A DNA stretch of 64,000 nt from contig JALWFG010000015.1 of the NCBI GenBank assembly GCA_027038965.1, forward strand, positions 1 to 64,000, read 5' to 3'. The DNA is from Candidatus Desulfofervidaceae bacterium. Lineage in GTDB: Bacteria > Desulfobacterota > Desulfofervidia > Desulfofervidales > Desulfofervidaceae. A model generated the notes under the pieces. It was not told the DNA's origin. It made no database searches and was given only the letters and a program-made list of their open reading frames with translations. The position numbers and the translations under genes are program-made. Positions within the stretch are counted from its first letter, which is position 1. The number at the start of each line of letters is the position of its first letter. Shown here piece by piece: positions 1 through 7,575 of the stretch.

Positions 1-53
1 GCTTCAGCAAGAATTTGTATAATTTTATCTGGTGGATATTTTGTTGGTTTCAT
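1..53 (-). CDS. IS3-family transposase OrfA, N-terminal 17 residues (partial)
   Basis: The ATG is at 53-51 and is preceded by a strong AAGGAGG ribosome-binding site six to seven bases upstream. The visible peptide begins [18 protein letters not shown], which resembles the start of the helix-turn-helix in IS3 OrfA proteins (K-x5-6-QIIxILxEAE). OrfA binds the terminal repeats and is normally fused by frameshifting to the DDE catalytic OrfB. The rest lies beyond the window edge, so integrity cannot be judged. Confidence 0.65.
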   Translation of the reverse strand, partial: MKPTKYPPDKIIQILAE

Positions 54-114
54 AATAATACCTCCTTTTTCAAAAATTTTACACAAAATTACCCTTTTTG
101 ACATTCCAAAAAAT

Positions 115-127
115 GGGGGGCAGGTCA
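115..127. repeat. IS3-like terminal inverted repeat (one copy)
   Basis: Reading inward on the minus strand from position 127 the sequence is TGACCTGCCCCCC, followed by an AT-rich stretch leading to the transposase start. It marks the junction between the element and the interrupted kinase. The partner repeat is not in the window. Confidence 0.6.
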
Positions 128-1026
128 CTCTGATTACAGCTATAATATGTTTGTTAACTGGCCTTTTTTTTTCATTTCTGAATACCCAGAGTATCAACAC
201 CCCAATTCGGCTTCTTCAAGAGGAAACCCGAAAGATAGCTAAAGGAGATTTTAACACTTGCTTAACTATTAACTCTCCGCCAGAGATTAAGGAGTTAAGC
301 GAAGCCTTTAAATATATGTGTGAACAACTTAAGGAATTAGAAAGGATGAAGATTGACTTTATAAGTCATACTTCACATGAACTCCGAACCCCGTTAACGG
401 CTATAAGAGAGGCCTCTCGGATGCTTCTTGAAGGAATTTTTCAAGATGACCCTCAGAGACAGCAGGAGCTCTTTGAGATTATTAATGAAGAATGTGAACG
501 GCTTATCAAATCAGTAAATAAGATTTTGGAGTTGTCTCGGATGGAGGCCGGAATGATGGATTATTTTTTAAAACCATCATTTATAGGCCCGCTTATTGAA
601 AAAGTGGTTTTTAAGTTGAATCCTGTGGCTCAAAAGAAAAACGTAATCATAAATTTGGAATTAGAACCTAACTTGCCTCAAGTGAATATGGATCAAGAAA
701 AGATTACAGAGGTTGTAGAAAATCTTCTAGATAATGCAATCAAATTTACACCTTCCGGGGGGAAGATTACTGTTTCTGCTTATAGGAATTCTGAAGGGGC
801 CGTTGAGATAGCCGTCTCGGATACAGGGTGCGGCATTGATCAGAAGGAAATGAATAAGGTCTTTGAAGAGTTTATGTCCATAGATAAGGGTAAAAGTGCT
901 TCTAGAGGAACTGGGTTAGGCCTTTCTATTGCCAAATATATTGTTGATGCCCATGGGGGGAAAATATGGGTAAAAAGCGAAGAGGGCAAAGGGAGTACAT
1001 TTTTCTTCTTATTGCCATTGGCGTGA
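128..1026 (+). pseudogene. GlrK/QseE-type sensor histidine kinase, 5' end removed by IS insertion
   Basis: From the element junction the frame encodes a transmembrane helix ([17 protein letters not shown]), a HAMP linker, the dimerisation H-box [15 protein letters not shown], the N-box [14 protein letters not shown] and the ATP-binding G boxes DTGCGID and [13 protein letters not shown]. The catalytic half is therefore intact. The first transmembrane helix and the periplasmic sensor domain of this family are absent, replaced by IS sequence in the same open frame. A TTG at 151 could start a truncated product. The downstream lipoprotein and sigma-54 regulator reproduce the glrK-qseG-glrR gene order. 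I infer that signal sensing is lost, although a deregulated membrane kinase fragment might still be made. Confidence 0.7.
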
Positions 1027-1496
1027 TATTTTGTTTGCAAAGTTGTGTAATATTAAATAAATTTAAACATAATGATTTCTTTGTTGAGCAACACAAGCTT
1101 ATTCAACAAAAAAAATTTGATTTTGCCTTGAAAAGGGCCCAAAAGTTAAAGCAAGAAAGGCCAGAGAAGGCGGACAAGGCCCTTTTTCAAATGGGCGTTA
1201 TTTATGCTCATCCTCAAAATCCTGGGAGGAATTACTATAAAGCCTTAAGGTGTTTTCAAATCCTTATAAACAAATATCCCCAGAGCCAATTTTTGTCTGA
1301 GGCCCAAATATGGGCTATTTTGATCAAGGATTTAATAGACAAAGAAAAAACAATAAGGGTACAGAAAGCAACAATAAAGGAGTTGAGAAGAAAGATAAAA
1401 AACAAAGAATTGGAAAAAGAGATGCTTCAAAAGCAATTGGAAAAAATTAAAGAAATAGACATTGGAATAGAGGAAAAAAGGAGAAAACTTAAATAG
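966..1496 (+). CDS. QseG-like TPR lipoprotein of the GlrK-GlrR system
   Basis: The 176-residue protein starts with a basic n-region, a hydrophobic stretch ([11 protein letters not shown]) and a lipobox ending LQSC near residue 27, so it is a predicted lipoprotein. The middle has TPR-like helices ([22 protein letters not shown]) and the C-terminal third is a charged coiled coil. The start overlaps the kinase gene by about 60 bases, which is long, but it is needed to supply the signal peptide. Placement between a GlrK-type kinase and a sigma-54 regulator matches QseG, an outer-membrane lipoprotein that modulates the kinase. Sequence similarity is weak, so the name rests on context. Confidence 0.6.
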   Translation: MGKKRRGQREYIFLLIAIGVIFCLQSCVILNKFKHNDFFVEQHKLIQQKKFDFALKRAQKLKQERPEKADKALFQMGVIYAHPQNPGRNYYKALRCFQILINKYPQSQFLSEAQIWAILIKDLIDKEKTIRVQKATIKELRRKIKNKELEKEMLQKQLEKIKEIDIGIEEKRRKLK

Positions 1497-1506
1497 GTAG
1501 AGGCCT

Positions 1507-2871
1507 ATGGATAAGATACTAATCGTAGATGATGATTTAAATATTTTAAAACTTCTTTGTATGCGTCTAGAAACCGAAGGATATATCGTAGATGCTACTC
1601 CAGAGTTCGAAGAAGCTTTAAAAAAGATAGAAAGAGAGGATTTTTCTTTGGCCTTGGTTGACTTAAAGTTGAAACAAAGAACCGGAATAGAATTAATGGA
1701 GGCAATTCATAATATAAATCCTGAAATGCCGATTATCATTCTTACTGCTTATGGAACTATCAAAAGCGCGGTAGAAGCCATGAAAAAAGGTGCTTACACA
1801 TATTTGACCAAACCTTTTGATTTTCAAGAATTGTCTCTTCAAATTAAAAATGCAATAGAAAAGGCAAAATTGAGCCGCGAAGTGAAAAGATTAAGGGAAA
1901 TAGTAAAGGGAAAATATGAGTTTACAAATATAGTTGGCAAAAGCGAGGCTATGAAAAGGCTTTTGGATTTGGTATCTCGAGCGGCCCAAATCGATTCCAA
2001 TGTGTATCTCCAAGGAGAAAGTGGGACAGGCAAGGGCCTCATTGCAAAGGCACTTCATCTGGCAAGTAAGCGTAAAGATGGTCCCTTTGTGGCAATCAAT
2101 TGTGCTGCCATTCCCGAGACCTTATTGGAAAGCGAACTCTTTGGTTTTGAAAAAGGGGCATTTACAGGGGCAATTTACAGTAAAAAAGGACTTTTTGTTC
2201 AAGCGAACAATGGGACGCTTTTTTTAGATGAAATATCCGAAATTCCTTTATCTATGCAAGCCAAACTACTCCAGGCCTTAGAAGAAAAGAAATTCTATCC
2301 TTTGGGTGGAGAATTGCCAGTTGAAGTCGATGTAAGAATAATTGCTGCTTCCAATAAAGATCTCAAAGAAGAAGTTAAGAAGGGCAATTTTAGAGATGAC
2401 CTATTTTATAGGATTCATGTTATTCCCATAAAAATACCTCCCTTACGGGAGAGAAAAGAGGATATTCCTCTTTTGGCAAATTTTTTTCTTAAAAAGAATT
2501 GTGATAAAATGAATAAAAATATCAAGGGTTTTTCTGCTAAGGCCCTAAAAAAGATGATGATGTATTCCTGGCCTGGCAATGTGAGAGAACTAGAAAATGC
2601 CGTTGAATGTGCTGTGGCCATATGCATTCAAGATGTCATCCCCGAGGACCTAATCCTTCCCACGCAAAGGATGGAAGAGGACATGCTAAAACCTTTAAAG
2701 GAAGCCAAAAGTGAATTTGAAAAAAACTATCTGATTCACTTATTGCAAGTTACCCAAGGCAATGTTAGCCAAGCGGCTAAGCTAGCACACAAATACAGAG
2801 CTGACTTTTATAAACTTCTTGAAAAATACCACATTGACCCCAAAAAATTCAGAAAGAACTTTACAGATTAG
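1507..2871 (+). CDS. Sigma-54-dependent response regulator, GlrR/NtrC type
   Basis: The protein has a receiver domain (DDD at 8-10, phospho-acceptor D52 in ALVDLKL, conserved LTAYG and TKPF). This is followed by an AAA+ module with Walker A GESGTGKG, the sigma-54 contact loop GAFTGA, Walker B LFLDEIS and the arginine-finger region. It ends in a Fis-type helix-turn-helix (TQGNVSQAAKLAHKYRADFYKLL). The length of 454 residues is normal. It lies 10 bases after the lipoprotein gene, so it forms one transcription unit with its kinase. It should activate sigma-54 promoters when phosphorylated. Because the partner kinase is interrupted, its phosphorylation state in this strain is uncertain. Confidence 0.9.
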   Translation: MDKILIVDDDLNILKLLCMRLETEGYIVDATPEFEEALKKIEREDFSLALVDLKLKQRTGIELMEAIHNINPEMPIIILTAYGTIKSAVEAMKKGAYTYLTKPFDFQELSLQIKNAIEKAKLSREVKRLREIVKGKYEFTNIVGKSEAMKRLLDLVSRAAQIDSNVYLQGESGTGKGLIAKALHLASKRKDGPFVAINCAAIPETLLESELFGFEKGAFTGAIYSKKGLFVQANNGTLFLDEISEIPLSMQAKLLQALEEKKFYPLGGELPVEVDVRIIAASNKDLKEEVKKGNFRDDLFYRIHVIPIKIPPLRERKEDIPLLANFFLKKNCDKMNKNIKGFSAKALKKMMMYSWPGNVRELENAVECAVAICIQDVIPEDLILPTQRMEEDMLKPLKEAKSEFEKNYLIHLLQVTQGNVSQAAKLAHKYRADFYKLLEKYHIDPKKFRKNFTD

Positions 2872-3517
2872 CTATTTCAATTGCAACTTGAGAGGATGCT
2901 TGAGGTATATTTTTAGAGATGTAACTGCAATTTGTGTTTTTCAACCGTTCTTTAAGATTCAAATACAATGCTACTGAAGGGTTGCCTTGTGCAGTTGGAT
3001 AGGGTTTTTCTTCTCCTATTTGTTGGAATCCCAAACACTTTTGATAAAAATCTTTATGCTTGGGATGAACGGCAATAAGTAAGTTTTCCATATCCTTCAA
3101 TAAGGCATAGGCAGCTACATATTGGCTTAAATACTGACACACGTTTTTAAACCGATACTTCCTATGAATGGCTAAACCACTAATTTCTGCAAGAGGAATA
3201 TTCCTTTGTCTAAGGGGAAGAATCTCCTTTTCGTAAATTTTCTCAATGGGCAACTTAGTGTGAATACCATCAATAATAGTAATTGTGCCTACTAATTCCC
3301 TTTTTTGTCCTTTGGTCTTGGCAATAAAGGTTTTTGTAGTTTGGAGATAATTATATTCAAAAACCCTTAACCCTAAAAGGTTGGGCTTTGTATAGCCTGC
3401 TTCTAAATAAACTTTATAGAGAAGACGATAGGCTTCTTCTAATTCTAAAGGTGTTTCTGCAATTTTTATTTCAAAACAATCAGGAAACTTTAAGGCAAAG
3501 AATTGAGAATATTTCAT
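2861..3517 (-). CDS. FeeM-like N-acyl amino acid synthase / GNAT acyltransferase
   Basis: This 218-residue protein has the LYKVYLEAGY and AEISGLAIHRKYR patterns found in the FeeM/LuxI-related GNAT group. These enzymes transfer acyl chains from acyl carrier protein to an amino group, as in N-acyl amino acid or acyl-homoserine-lactone synthesis. The last 30 residues look non-conserved. It is convergent with the sigma-54 regulator and the two 3' ends overlap by 11 bases. It stands alone, with no LuxR-type receptor beside it. The exact substrate cannot be told from the sequence. Confidence 0.55.
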   Translation of the reverse strand: MKYSQFFALKFPDCFEIKIAETPLELEEAYRLLYKVYLEAGYTKPNLLGLRVFEYNYLQTTKTFIAKTKGQKRELVGTITIIDGIHTKLPIEKIYEKEILPLRQRNIPLAEISGLAIHRKYRFKNVCQYLSQYVAAYALLKDMENLLIAVHPKHKDFYQKCLGFQQIGEEKPYPTAQGNPSVALYLNLKERLKNTNCSYISKNIPQASSQVAIEIANL

Positions 3518-3793
3518 ATTTGTTTTTAATCCTCTTTGGCGCGAACATTACCCTTTTTATTTGGAGAAATTTCTGTTTTAAAAAGGGGTGTACTGACTCC
3601 GTTTTTTAAGCAAAATATATACCAAAGAGAACATTAGTAAACTTCTTGGGTTGGCCAAAGGCATGTACAAATTTGGTGTAGGATATTGTAAACGGACACA
3701 TCAACTCTTTTGGGGATTATACCCTTTAAATCACAAAAATTGAGTGTATGAATTTGGCAACTTTGTTTTACAAATTGGGGTTTGATTAATCTT

Positions 3794-5707
3794 TCAATTT
3801 ATTTGAGTCTTTTTAGTAGATAGAATCCGATAATCTTTCCCTTGGACCTTTATGCGAAGGGTCAAAAAGTGGGTATCTAGGTAATCGAGAATAGGGACAG
3901 TATACTGTCGTGATAAACCCAGCAATTCTTTGGCCTCTTCTAGGCTTAGCCTTTCTTTAATCATTAAAAAGCCTTTTATTTTTTTCCAAGCCTTATTCAA
4001 CGATTTGCAATAGATAAGGCGTCTGCTATTAAGCACTACAATATAGCCATTTTCTATGAGAAACTCTAAGGCCCTTTCTAAACATTTTGGATTAGCGATA
4101 TTAAACTTCTTTTTAAGCAAAGCCATGGTAAATCCCTTAAGCCCTGCCTCTATAGCATAACTTTTTATTTGGTTTGAAAGTTCTTGTTCTTCTCTATTTA
4201 AACGGGGTGTAAAGTCTTTGAGATGATATCGGCCTTTGGTTAATGCAACTAGATTTTCTTTACAAAGTTCTTTTAAGGCATATTCTATTATCTTTAAGTT
4301 TAGGTCTTTAAATCTATGGCAAATTTCATCTTTGCCGACGCCCCACTTAAAATAAAATTTTTGATGAAATTCCTTTAAATAGGACAGAATTTGCCTTTTA
4401 ATCTGATTTAAATTGGAATGGGCGTAAAAGCTGCCTTCTATTTCTAGAATTTTTCCCTTTTGTTTAAGTTGATCAAGCAATTCTATAATCTTGTCGCTGC
4501 CGGTTTGTTTGAAAAGGTCATGCCTAGAGAGTAGCCCTTCATAATGATCTTGAATTAAGGAAAACACAAACCCTTCGTTTACGCCCTGACAAAATGCCTG
4601 ATAGCGAGAAAGCAAAAATTTCATTTTTTGGCGAAATTTTCTTCTGGTTACCTCTACTACTATACCGCCACCTATGGTATGGGCAGGGCTTAGGCTTCTT
4701 ATTACAAATCTGTCTCCAGGCAGGGCAGTTACAGGGCTGGTGCACCTAAATTGGACAAAGCCTGTTTCACCTGGCATAAGCCTTTCTTTATCTAGGAGAA
4801 CTACTTTGGCCGTTACTTCCATGGTTCCTAAAAACAGTTTTACAGTGGTATAATTATTGAAGACCCCCTCATGGGTGTATTGTAAAAGGGCATTTACAAA
4901 ACGGCTAGGTTCTAAAAGACCATTATCTGCCAGCACCATTCCTCTTTTTATTTCTTCTTTTAAACCACCAAGATTTATTCCTACTCGCCTGCCAGCGGTT
5001 ACTTCATCCACATCTTGGCGATGGACTTGAAGCCTTTTGACTTTTACCATCTGACAAAGGGGATAGAGTGTCTTTACCTGTCCTATTCTACACTTGCCAC
5101 TGAGTACAGTGCCTGTGATCACTAAACCCTGACCAGGCACATGAAGTACCCGGTCAATGGGCATTCGGAAAAAGGCATTGTTTCTACGACAAGGCATTTC
5201 TTCGACCATTTTTGATAAGGCCACTAATAATAAAGAAATACCTTCTTGAGTTTGGGCTGAAAAGGGAATAATAGGTGCTTGGGATAAAAAGCTGCCTTTT
5301 ACCAATTCTTTAACCTCTTCTTGGGCCAAAAGCTGTGTTTCCTCGTCTACCAAATCAATTTTAGAAAGTACTATCAAACCGTGTTGAATATTAAGAAGTT
5401 TAAGGATTTCTAAATGTTCTTTGGTTTGAGGCATAACCCCATCATTTGCCGCTACTACTAAAATGGCAGCATCCACACAAGTAGCGCCCCTAACCATATT
5501 TTTAATAAAATCTTCGTGCCCTGGAAGGTCTACAAACGCCAGTTGAACTTCAGAGGAAAGCTTAAAAGGTACTACCGAGGGCTCAATTGTCAATCCCCGT
5601 TCCTTTTCTTCCTTTAAGATATCAGGGTCGACCCCAGTAAGGGCCTTAACGAGGCTAGATTTGCCGTGATCCACATGTCCAGCAATGGCAATGGTAAATT
5701 CCAACAT
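3794..5707 (-). CDS. selB: Selenocysteine-specific elongation factor SelB
   Basis: The 637-residue protein matches the usual SelB length. The N-terminal GTPase has G1 GHVDHGKS at about 10-17, the switch region ERGLTIEPSV, G3 DLPGHE and a G4 of the form SKID. Elongation-factor beta-barrel domains II and III follow, and then a long C-terminal stretch of predicted winged-helix domains that bind the SECIS hairpin. SelB carries selenocysteinyl-tRNA to UGA codons on the ribosome. The gene starts 33 bases after the unusual tRNA at 5741-5833 and is co-directional with it and with the hydrogenase gene. selA, selD and a canonical selC are not in the window. Confidence 0.95.
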   Translation of the reverse strand: MLEFTIAIAGHVDHGKSSLVKALTGVDPDILKEEKERGLTIEPSVVPFKLSSEVQLAFVDLPGHEDFIKNMVRGATCVDAAILVVAANDGVMPQTKEHLEILKLLNIQHGLIVLSKIDLVDEETQLLAQEEVKELVKGSFLSQAPIIPFSAQTQEGISLLLVALSKMVEEMPCRRNNAFFRMPIDRVLHVPGQGLVITGTVLSGKCRIGQVKTLYPLCQMVKVKRLQVHRQDVDEVTAGRRVGINLGGLKEEIKRGMVLADNGLLEPSRFVNALLQYTHEGVFNNYTTVKLFLGTMEVTAKVVLLDKERLMPGETGFVQFRCTSPVTALPGDRFVIRSLSPAHTIGGGIVVEVTRRKFRQKMKFLLSRYQAFCQGVNEGFVFSLIQDHYEGLLSRHDLFKQTGSDKIIELLDQLKQKGKILEIEGSFYAHSNLNQIKRQILSYLKEFHQKFYFKWGVGKDEICHRFKDLNLKIIEYALKELCKENLVALTKGRYHLKDFTPRLNREEQELSNQIKSYAIEAGLKGFTMALLKKKFNIANPKCLERALEFLIENGYIVVLNSRRLIYCKSLNKAWKKIKGFLMIKERLSLEEAKELLGLSRQYTVPILDYLDTHFLTLRIKVQGKDYRILSTKKTQIN

Positions 5708-5740
5708 ATTTTGACATCCTTTGCTTTAAAATCGGATTTT

Positions 5741-5833
5741 TGGAGGGGGCAAGGGGAATTGAACCTCCTCCAGCCTTTTTAGGGCCGGCCAACGGGTTTG
5801 CAGCCCGCGGGGAGCACCAGCTCCATTGCCCCC
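5741..5833 (-). tRNA. Selenocysteine-tRNA-like cysteine tRNA, anticodon GCA, 8/4 acceptor branch
   Basis: Read on the minus strand from 5833, the 93-nt molecule folds as follows. The acceptor stem has 8 bp (GGGGGCAA with TTGCCCCC). The D arm is GAGC-TGGT-GCTC, with a 4-nt loop. The anticodon stem CGGG/CCCG closes a loop CTGCAAA, giving anticodon GCA. The variable arm has 6 bp (CCGGCC with GGCTGG) and a 7-nt loop. The T stem has 4 bp interrupted by one bulged A, with T loop TTCAATT. The discriminator is U and CCA is encoded. The long acceptor, minimal D loop and long variable arm are features of tRNA-Sec. GCA and U73 are the main identity elements for cysteinyl-tRNA synthetase. A plain tRNA-Cys would have a 7/5 branch and a short variable loop. 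The closest class I know of is the published deltaproteobacterial Cys tRNA with 8/4 structure that mimics tRNA-Sec. It is likely charged with cysteine. Confidence 0.85.
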
Positions 5834-5855
5834 ATAACATAAAAGTAGGAGGGGC

Positions 5856-5874
5856 GGAGGATGGCTAATCCTCC
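5856..5874 (-). other. GC-rich hairpin between hydrogenase gene and tRNA
   Basis: A 7-bp stem (GGAGGAT with ATCCTCC) closes a 5-nt loop, 45 bases after the hydrogenase stop codon and 23 bases before the tRNA. On the transcribed strand a CTTTTAT stretch follows about ten bases later, so a weak terminator is possible. A tRNA-processing or mRNA-stabilising stem is equally possible. It lies too far from the hydrogenase active-site codons to act as a bacterial SECIS element for them. Confidence 0.35.
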
Positions 5875-5918
5875 CTTTAAATGGCTGGCCGTCGGCAAAT
5901 TTCCCCCCGATGAATAAA

Positions 5919-7424
5919 CTAAATCTTGACCACCACACCTTTTTTATTGGTTTGGAGCAAATGTACTGCACAAGCAAGACATGGATCAAAGGACCTTACA
6001 ATGCGCACCACCTCAACAGGATTGTCAGGGTCAGGCACAGGGGCATTTAAAAGGGCCTGCTCTATTGGCCCCGGTTGTTCTTTGTCATCCCTTGGAGAGG
6101 CATTCCAGGTAGTAGGAACAACACACTGATAATTGGCAATTTTATGGTCTTTTATTACAATAAAGTGTCCCAAGGCCCCTCTAGCGGCCTCTGATAGACC
6201 CATTCCTTCTCCGGAGACAGGGACCTCAACCTTTTTATAATAAGGTGCATTATAATCTAACTCCTTTACCCATTTGGCCAATTGATTGGCTACTAACCAA
6301 GTTTCTTCGGCCCTGGCAATGTGACGACCCCAGGTAGAAAATGCCCTGTCTCCCAAATCTCTAAACCGGATTTCTTTATTTTCTGAAATACCCAAGAAAC
6401 GATTAGCATGCTTGCTTATTACAGGGTTGGTAACCCACATTCGAGCAAGGGGACCGACTTCATGGGGCACTCCATTATATCTTGGAGCCTTAATGTAAGT
6501 ATAGGCCCTAGGTTTATCAAGGTTTAATTCCGTTTTTCCCTCTAGAGGTTTTAACCCACTCGTTTTATCATCATACCAAGAATATTTAACAAATTCAGCA
6601 ATTTTATTAGGCTCAAAGGGCCTATCTTGGCCATTTGTATAGACCCCAGGTTTTAAAAGAAATTCAGTCCGGGCATCGTTTAAGGGAAAGACTCCATAAC
6701 TAATCACATTTTTACACCCAATTCCAGTTTTAAAACACTCTGGATAAACCTTTGCTAAGGCATAAACTGTAGGCAGATATTCAGTATCAATAAAGTTTTT
6801 AACTTCCTCTAAACGCCATAAGAAACCTGGTACAGCATCCTTTGTGAGAATTTGGGTATGTCCTCCAACGACTACTCCATGACAATGAGGTGCCCTTGAA
6901 GCCACCATAGCTACCATTTCTTGGGCTAGAGTTTTTATCTCTAGGGCCTTCAAATACCCCTTTACGGCCTTTTCATTGGTAAATTTATCAAGCTTATAAA
7001 CATTCTTCCCATCATATCTAGGAACAAAAGGTGGCACATTAGGCCCTTTTACATAATCAAGGGCGCTTAGGTGATAAAAATGGAGAATATGGTCATAGAG
7101 CCAATGGGCCCCTAAGGTAAGATTGCGCATAATTCTCCCATTGGTTGGCGGCGTAATTCCAAAGGCGTCTTCCAAACAAGTTGCCGAAGCCACCGCATGG
7201 TCAATGGGACAAACACCACAAATCCTTTGAGTAATCTGAGTAGCATCTCTGGGGTCCCTCCCCTTAAGGATGATTTCAATTCCTCTAAACATTGTCCCTG
7301 AACTCCAGGCATTAACTACACGCCCATGTTCTACCTCTACTTCTACCTTTAAGTGACCCTCAATTCGTGTGATAGGGTCAATTACCACCCTTCTGGGTGC
7401 CTTTTTAGGTCTGGCTCCAGCCAT
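5919..7424 (-). CDS. [NiFe] hydrogenase large subunit (group 1-like), orphan
   Basis: The catalytic subunit of an uptake-type hydrogenase, 501 residues. The N-terminal nickel ligands are in RICGVC (C69, C72) and the C-terminal ligands in DPCLACAVH (C482, C485, H488). Thirteen residues follow His488, the peptide normally removed by a maturation protease. Both C-terminal cysteines use TGT codons, including the position that is selenocysteine in [NiFeSe] enzymes. The start has a GGAGG site and a TTGACA-type promoter upstream. No small-subunit, membrane-anchor or protease gene lies beside it, which is unusual because the small subunit normally precedes it. The gene is followed by the selenocysteine-like tRNA and selB in the same direction. 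Confidence 0.93.
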   Translation of the reverse strand: MAGARPKKAPRRVVIDPITRIEGHLKVEVEVEHGRVVNAWSSGTMFRGIEIILKGRDPRDATQITQRICGVCPIDHAVASATCLEDAFGITPPTNGRIMRNLTLGAHWLYDHILHFYHLSALDYVKGPNVPPFVPRYDGKNVYKLDKFTNEKAVKGYLKALEIKTLAQEMVAMVASRAPHCHGVVVGGHTQILTKDAVPGFLWRLEEVKNFIDTEYLPTVYALAKVYPECFKTGIGCKNVISYGVFPLNDARTEFLLKPGVYTNGQDRPFEPNKIAEFVKYSWYDDKTSGLKPLEGKTELNLDKPRAYTYIKAPRYNGVPHEVGPLARMWVTNPVISKHANRFLGISENKEIRFRDLGDRAFSTWGRHIARAEETWLVANQLAKWVKELDYNAPYYKKVEVPVSGEGMGLSEAARGALGHFIVIKDHKIANYQCVVPTTWNASPRDDKEQPGPIEQALLNAPVPDPDNPVEVVRIVRSFDPCLACAVHLLQTNKKGVVVKI

Positions 7425-7456
7425 TCTAAAACCTCCTTCAGTTTTTATGTAATTTT

Positions 7457-7485
7457 TACATATATTATTTTATTTGATTTGTCAA
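7457..7485 (-). promoter_or_regulatory. Predicted sigma-70 promoter of the hydrogenase-tRNA-selB unit
   Basis: On the minus strand there is a perfect TTGACA (7485-7480), a 17-base AT-rich spacer and a weak -10 TATGTA (7462-7457). The hydrogenase start codon lies 33 bases downstream of the -10 box with a good ribosome-binding site. The -10 match is only partial, so another -10 within the AT-rich stretch is possible. Confidence 0.5.
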
Positions 7486-7575
7486 ATAAAAGATAATTAT
7501 AATAAATGTTTCTTAAAGAAATGATTAACAATTTTTGAGTTGCTTAGGGATAGGTTAATGGTTAATTTAAATTGA

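Larger units (their letters stand above)
1..127. mobile_element. IS3-family insertion sequence, one end only
   Basis: The left edge of the window holds one end of an insertion sequence that runs off the window. Visible are the start of an OrfA-type transposase on the minus strand, about 60 bases of untranslated end region, and a terminal repeat that reads TGACCTGCCCCCC inward from position 127. That terminus is typical of many IS3-family elements (established knowledge). The element abuts a histidine kinase fragment exactly in front of its second transmembrane helix, so it appears to have inserted into that gene. The other end and the target duplication lie outside the window. Confidence 0.72.

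Noticed and set aside
3560-3640. A TGTACTGACTCC-like word resembling an IS3 terminus in the gap upstream of the acyltransferase gene
   Set aside because: There is only one short match, no partner repeat and no transposase remnant. Chance similarity is likely.
5741-5833. Reading the tRNA as tRNA-Ser or as a canonical tRNA-Sec
   Set aside because: The anticodon is GCA, not a serine anticodon or UCA, and the discriminator is U rather than G. The 8/4 branch with a bulge also differs from the 8/5 of bacterial tRNA-Sec and the 7/5 of tRNA-Ser.
5655-5989. Short open reading frames crossing the tRNA on the minus strand
   Set aside because: They lie over a well-folded tRNA and the ends of selB and the hydrogenase gene, lack ribosome-binding sites and show no family features.
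5919-5990. A SECIS element at the 3' end of the hydrogenase gene
   Set aside because: I tried to fold the bases after the first ligand codon. Only a 3-bp stem (TGT/ACA) appears, and both ligand codons are TGT, so there is no support for Sec insertion there.
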